NCBI RefSeq assembly: GCF_039555335.1
Contig: NC_092644.1
Location: 45,184,667 to 45,248,666 of the forward strand
Length of the DNA: 64,000 bases
Source: Amphiura filiformis
Taxonomy: Eukaryota > Echinodermata > Ophiuroidea > Amphilepidida > Amphiuridae
Reading direction: 5' to 3'
Below, piece after piece: positions 61,001 through 64,000 of this stretch. A program made the translations under genes and the position numbers. The first letter of the stretch is position 1; each line of letters begins with the position of its first letter. The notes under the pieces are model-generated. The model was given only the letters and a program-made list of their open reading frames with translations. It searched no databases and was not told the DNA's origin.

Positions 61001-62736
61001 AAATCCGAGCCAGGGCTTGTCACAATAATTATTAATAGAAACTTGTACTGGAGTGGTCACTGAGAATTGCATTGTTACACTTATATTTGGATAAGCTGCA
61101 TGTCATGTGACACAATCTGGTCCATGGAGACCAACGGATGCATTTTTGAAAATTTTTGGCCTGCATGGATTAGATCGTGTCACATAATTCGTCGGTCGCA
61201 ACACATAGTGGCGTACGTGAAGGACAAAATACGTCTCCGAGCAAAACGTTTTTGAAGGATATGCTACCAGTAACGGAGTCGATACTCCTCCACTGTTATC
61301 TCTCAGTGGCCCGATTCCATTTGAAATTAAAGTTAAAGGTTCAAACTATTAAACTGTATCTTAAATAGTTAACAAGGAATAACTATTATAGGATATTAGC
61401 TAGCTCTAAACCTATACGCCACTATGTGAAACGGAAAATTTGGAAAATGGCTATACGCCACTATGTGTTGCGACCAACGATATGTAGTGTGAAATGGTGT
61501 GGTACATCTGCTCATATGCATGGCGGTCTTCATTCTTTCTCAGTGGTAAGACTAATTTTTGTCTGTTTTTCAGGAAAATGACCTTATACTGAAATTCATT
61601 CCATCCTTGATGTCACTCCTGGTTGATGACAATATGCGCATCATCAACAGGCGTCTCAACGAGAACAACCTGGAAAACGAAGCATTCCAGCAATCTTGCC
61701 CAAATTCATCAAGAAAGATCGCATCGCAGCAACTCTGGTCCTGTACTACGTCCTACACGCGACCAAAATGCGCAACAGAGAGGCGCTGTGTCGCATCCTA
61801 CCCAACATTGTAAGGACTGAAAGTAATTTGTCATACGATGACATCTTTCTGCATCCATTCCCATCCCAGCTTGTGCCCATGGTGGAGGATTTTACACAAG
61901 AACAGTTTTGTGAGGCATTGTTTGACCGGTTTCTTTTGGTGCATCTTGGTTCACAAGAGAATGTGACAAGACATACGTTGAAGCTGCTGGAGCATGTTTT
62001 CCCAAAGCTGCCATCTGAAAGACTGACCAAACTTCAGGGGATACTAGAACCAAAACCTGGGGTGAGTGTTGCTATCATACATCCACTATCAAATCATTGG
62101 CCCTATGATTTTCCCTCTCATTTCCCCATGACTCTGAAAGGAGTAAGTGGTGGCCAAAGAAAAAGGCAAAGAGCCAGAAGTAGCTATGTCCATAATTACA
62201 TGTTACTCATTTCGGCAACAAATGGACGGTTAATTTTGCCCTCTATAAAATATAATGTAAGTCACTTTGGGGGTATGTATACATGGTCACTTGCGTCTAA
62301 CTAACCATGCTAACTGTTTAAGTGACCATGCATACACCCCAAAGTCACTAGCATTTATTATGGAGAGCAGAATTAACCATCCATTTGTTGCCGAAATGAG
62401 TAACATGTAATTGTGGACATAGCTACTTCTGGCTCTAATCCAGTTTTTACAACGACAATATATTGTACTATTGCCAAAATCCATTTGAAGTCACTGTTTG
62501 CATTTTAATTTAGATTTTATTCTGTGATTTTGTGCAGGCAGTGTATTTTTGTAAAAGAATAAGGGCTCATTTTTTTCGTTTCTGTTTTTGTATTTTTACA
62601 GCACAGTCAAGATGTTCGTGAACTCTACACAGCCATCATGGACAAGATCAACTCATACACACCAAGTCCAAAGACCCCTGCAGCAGAGCCTATTGACTCC
62701 CCGCTCATAAGTGTCCCCACGCCTGCGCCATTATGA
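55046..62736 (+). CDS. NELFB: Negative elongation factor B (NELF-B / COBRA1)
   Basis: NELF-B is a core subunit of the NELF complex, which with DSIF holds RNA polymerase II in promoter-proximal pausing in the nucleus. Exons 55046-55935, 56842-56944, 60486-60581, 61574-62061 and 62602-62736 (TGA 62734-62736) join with GT/AG and consistent phases, about 570 residues against roughly 580 in human. Recognisable conserved stretches are LTNCTDPQQAIEDFQAENG, QPVVMSVMKCLPKVPEKYL, EVKRQIWEQNPSLFGDEVSP, KTRRQGDVVQRLTQMVGKSI, LYDMVLQFLRTLFLRTRNVH, DPCHKFTWCLDACIRERF, DLSMILCDPYA, GLGAWDMID, LYYVLHATKMRN and the C-terminal VPTPAPL. The Met at 55046 follows an in-frame TAG (55031) in the same exon. Exon 4 has a one-base frameshift: the frame ending ENNLENEAFQQ must change to ILPKFIKKDRIAATLV around 61640-61696. 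All else looks intact, so an assembly indel or a recent mutation are both possible. Confidence 0.94.
57336..60009. mobile_element. 2.7-kb TIR element in NELFB intron 2 with TTTCGGAGGCTTCA repeats
   Basis: 34-bp perfect terminal inverted repeats start ATATGGTCATTTTCACGGTA (57336-57369) and are mirrored at 59976-60009. The motif TTTCGGAGGCTTCA occurs six times (58678, 58856, reverse at 59045, 59223, 59240, 59414), often next to GTTAAC; a seventh degenerate copy is near 59624. A separate palindromic element is embedded at about 57795-58568. No TSD or transposase found. Confidence 0.85.
57795..58568. mobile_element. Fold-back element with GTGCGATTTTCGCACACCTA ends
   Basis: The outer motifs GGTGTGCGATTT and GCACACCT recur at both ends. 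The interior is a long imperfect palindrome: CAAAATAGGCAAATTTGTAATTGATGTTCACAT against ATGTGAACATAATTTACAAATTTGCCTATTTTA, and AATGTCCCTGG against CCATGGACATTC. AT-rich and non-coding, nested in the 57336-60009 element. Confidence 0.7.
61188..61478. mobile_element. ~290-bp element with GTCGCAACACATAGTGGCGTA inverted ends, NELFB intron 3
   Basis: Left GGTCGCAACACATAGTGGCG and right CGCCACTATGTGTTGCGACC are exact reverse complements. A further CATAGTGGCGTA-type word lies internally (reverse, near 61419-61430). No TSD seen; borders approximate. It ends about 95 bp before exon 4. Confidence 0.75.
62170..62436. repeat. Long near-perfect palindrome (~120-bp arms), NELFB intron 4
   Basis: AGAGCCAGAAGTAGCTATGT at the left is mirrored by ACATAGCTACTTCTGGCTCT at the right. 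Pairing continues inward through ATTACATGTTACTCATTTCG, CTCTATAA and CACTTTGGGG, leaving a short loop around 62293-62316. Probably a fold-back MITE; the intron RNA would form a long double-stranded stem. Confidence 0.85.
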
Positions 62737-64000
62737 CAAGTTTTGTCAGCTATTCATAGTTACCAGGTGTCAAATATGTTTTCATTTTTGCTATGTACAT
62801 GAACAGTCAGCATTACTTTGAAGCGGAACCTGTTGCCTACCCTTTCAACAGTGTCTCTACACCATCATTCTAGCAGGCTTCGGGAGTGACAAATTTGCTA
62901 ATGATCAAAGGCCAGAAGTGATTGTACAAAGCACACCATTGTTCAATCGTGGCTAGCAACTGCCACTACAGAGTTACCTTTGAAGTAAGCTTGTAGCATT
63001 TTTGACAATGGGGTAGGCTATCGACTTATGCTTGTTATATCAGCTATCGTAAACGTAAAATTTTCACAAACGCAACATGTTTTGCAACTGCTTAGGCCAT
63101 CTTAATTAAATCCTGTGTCTCAAAGCTGCCGCGCGCGTTAGTAAAATCGTGCACATAGTCGTCTTTGAAAATCAAGAAATTCATTTTTTTATCTCTCTTT
63201 ATTTATTTTTTAAACAAAAAGGCAAAAATAAAACTCAAAATTCGTATTTGATTTCAAGTTTTTGATTTGTTCGCAAACTTTGGACACAAAAAGAGAAGAA
63301 TAATAGTTTGTAACAGTGACATTTTTGTCTGTTATTCCAACATTGGATATTATTTGCACAAAATGCTTGTCCGAAATCCTGTACTGACACATCAAAATTA
63401 AAATTTAAAAAAATACAGTAAAAAACACAGCATTCCGCATTAGGTTTTGACACAGGATTTAATTAAGATGGCCTTATACATTTTTCACTCGGGTGTGGCA
63501 GTGACATCAGTGAATATTTCATTGGGTGCAGCCTCAAATCAATAGCATTCACTTAAAGCGCTGGTGTACACACACACATACATGTTTGACGCTGCATTGA
63601 TGCGCGAGCGAAACAGCTGCTTTAACACGTTGACATCACTGCCACATCAGGGTGAAAATTAGTATATGATGCAGGCATAATTAGTCTCATGTAATAGATG
63701 TGTTTGAACCTGTTGTTTGTAACATGTACGTTTTGTGGGAGTTGGTCACAATTGTTTTCAATTTTGAATGGTGATTTGCATGTGTGGGTTTCCTACAGGT
63801 TCTCATTAACCCATAATGCAGTACTTGGCCTTATATAGTCCATCAACTTAGAAGTGCAAAGTAAATAGGCTTCAGAAACTGGAGGTACGAGAATAATTAT
63901 TTCAGTGCAATGCCTGCGAAATGCTTCTTTGGCGGGCCAACTGCTGCACGATTTGTACTAACTTGCCGAGCGCACCACGCTCTTTATGTGTCATGTTTTT
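62737..64000. other. NELFB 3' UTR and downstream
   Basis: No further exon recognised. A PIF/Harbinger-like MITE lies at 63095-63473. AATAAA occurs at 63227-63232 within that MITE and could serve as the polyadenylation signal; no other good signal was noticed nearer the stop codon. Confidence 0.5.
63095..63473. mobile_element. 379-bp PIF/Harbinger-like MITE, TSD TTA
   Basis: 25-bp perfect TIRs begin GGCCATCTTAATTAAATCCT and are mirrored at 63449-63473. Flanked by TTA (63092-63094, 63474-63476). A 3-bp TTA/TAA target and a GGCC-type terminus fit PIF/Harbinger elements. Confidence 0.85.

Noticed and set aside
61559-61813. Separate short gene overlapping NELFB exon 4
   Set aside because: The first part is the true NELFB frame; the tail after the frameshift is out-of-frame noise.

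Overview
This window is a stretch of nuclear DNA from a marine deuterostome invertebrate. AT-rich, intron-rich genes sit in a sea of transposable elements. An echinoderm or related ambulacrarian is my best guess, from the invertebrate-style gene structures, the very frequent palindrome GTAGGCCTAC and the long fold-back transposons. This is inference; no species can be named from the sequence alone.

Three protein-coding genes can be assembled by joining exons with matching phases. (1) A secreted elastase-like S1 serine protease on the + strand (1405-5189; the exon carrying the start codon was not found). (2) Mitoguardin (MIGA/FAM73), the outer-mitochondrial-membrane protein, on the - strand (42507 down to 29425, 11 coding exons). 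(3) NELFB (COBRA1), a subunit of the negative elongation factor that pauses RNA polymerase II, on the + strand (55046-62736, 5 coding exons). They are unrelated in function; there is no operon-like logic. Almost all other short ORFs are chance or transposon sequence, except a Penelope-like retroelement endonuclease (GIY-YIG) fragment near 10.7-11.1 kb.

Between and inside the genes the window is an archive of DNA transposons, many with target-site duplications (TSDs) readable by eye. 4.0-5.1 kb: a TIR element inside the last protease exon. 6.5-8.5 kb: a 2-kb element with 20-bp perfect TIRs filled with GTGTTC/GAACAC repeats. 9.0-17.9 kb: a composite fold-back structure with tandem-repeat arms, a 100-bp perfect inverted repeat and a nested Penelope fragment in its own 99-bp perfect inverted repeat. 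20.6-29.3 kb: several MITEs of TTAA-target, hAT and other types. 36.6-40.5 kb: elements in mitoguardin introns and one inside a mitoguardin exon. 44.0-46.6 kb: a hAT element with a tandem array of palindromic 120-bp units. 49.6-53.1 kb: a nest of six elements up to four layers deep, each with its own TSD. 57.3-60.0 kb: a 2.7-kb TIR element in a NELFB intron.

The most notable result is that two of the three genes carry a terminal-inverted-repeat DNA element inside a coding exon. In both cases deleting the element plus one TSD copy restores an uninterrupted reading frame and a family-typical protein. The third gene has a one-base frameshift in exon 4. These may be insertion alleles, young pseudogenes or assembly errors, or the elements may be removed from the RNA. 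RNA-seq across the three sites would decide.
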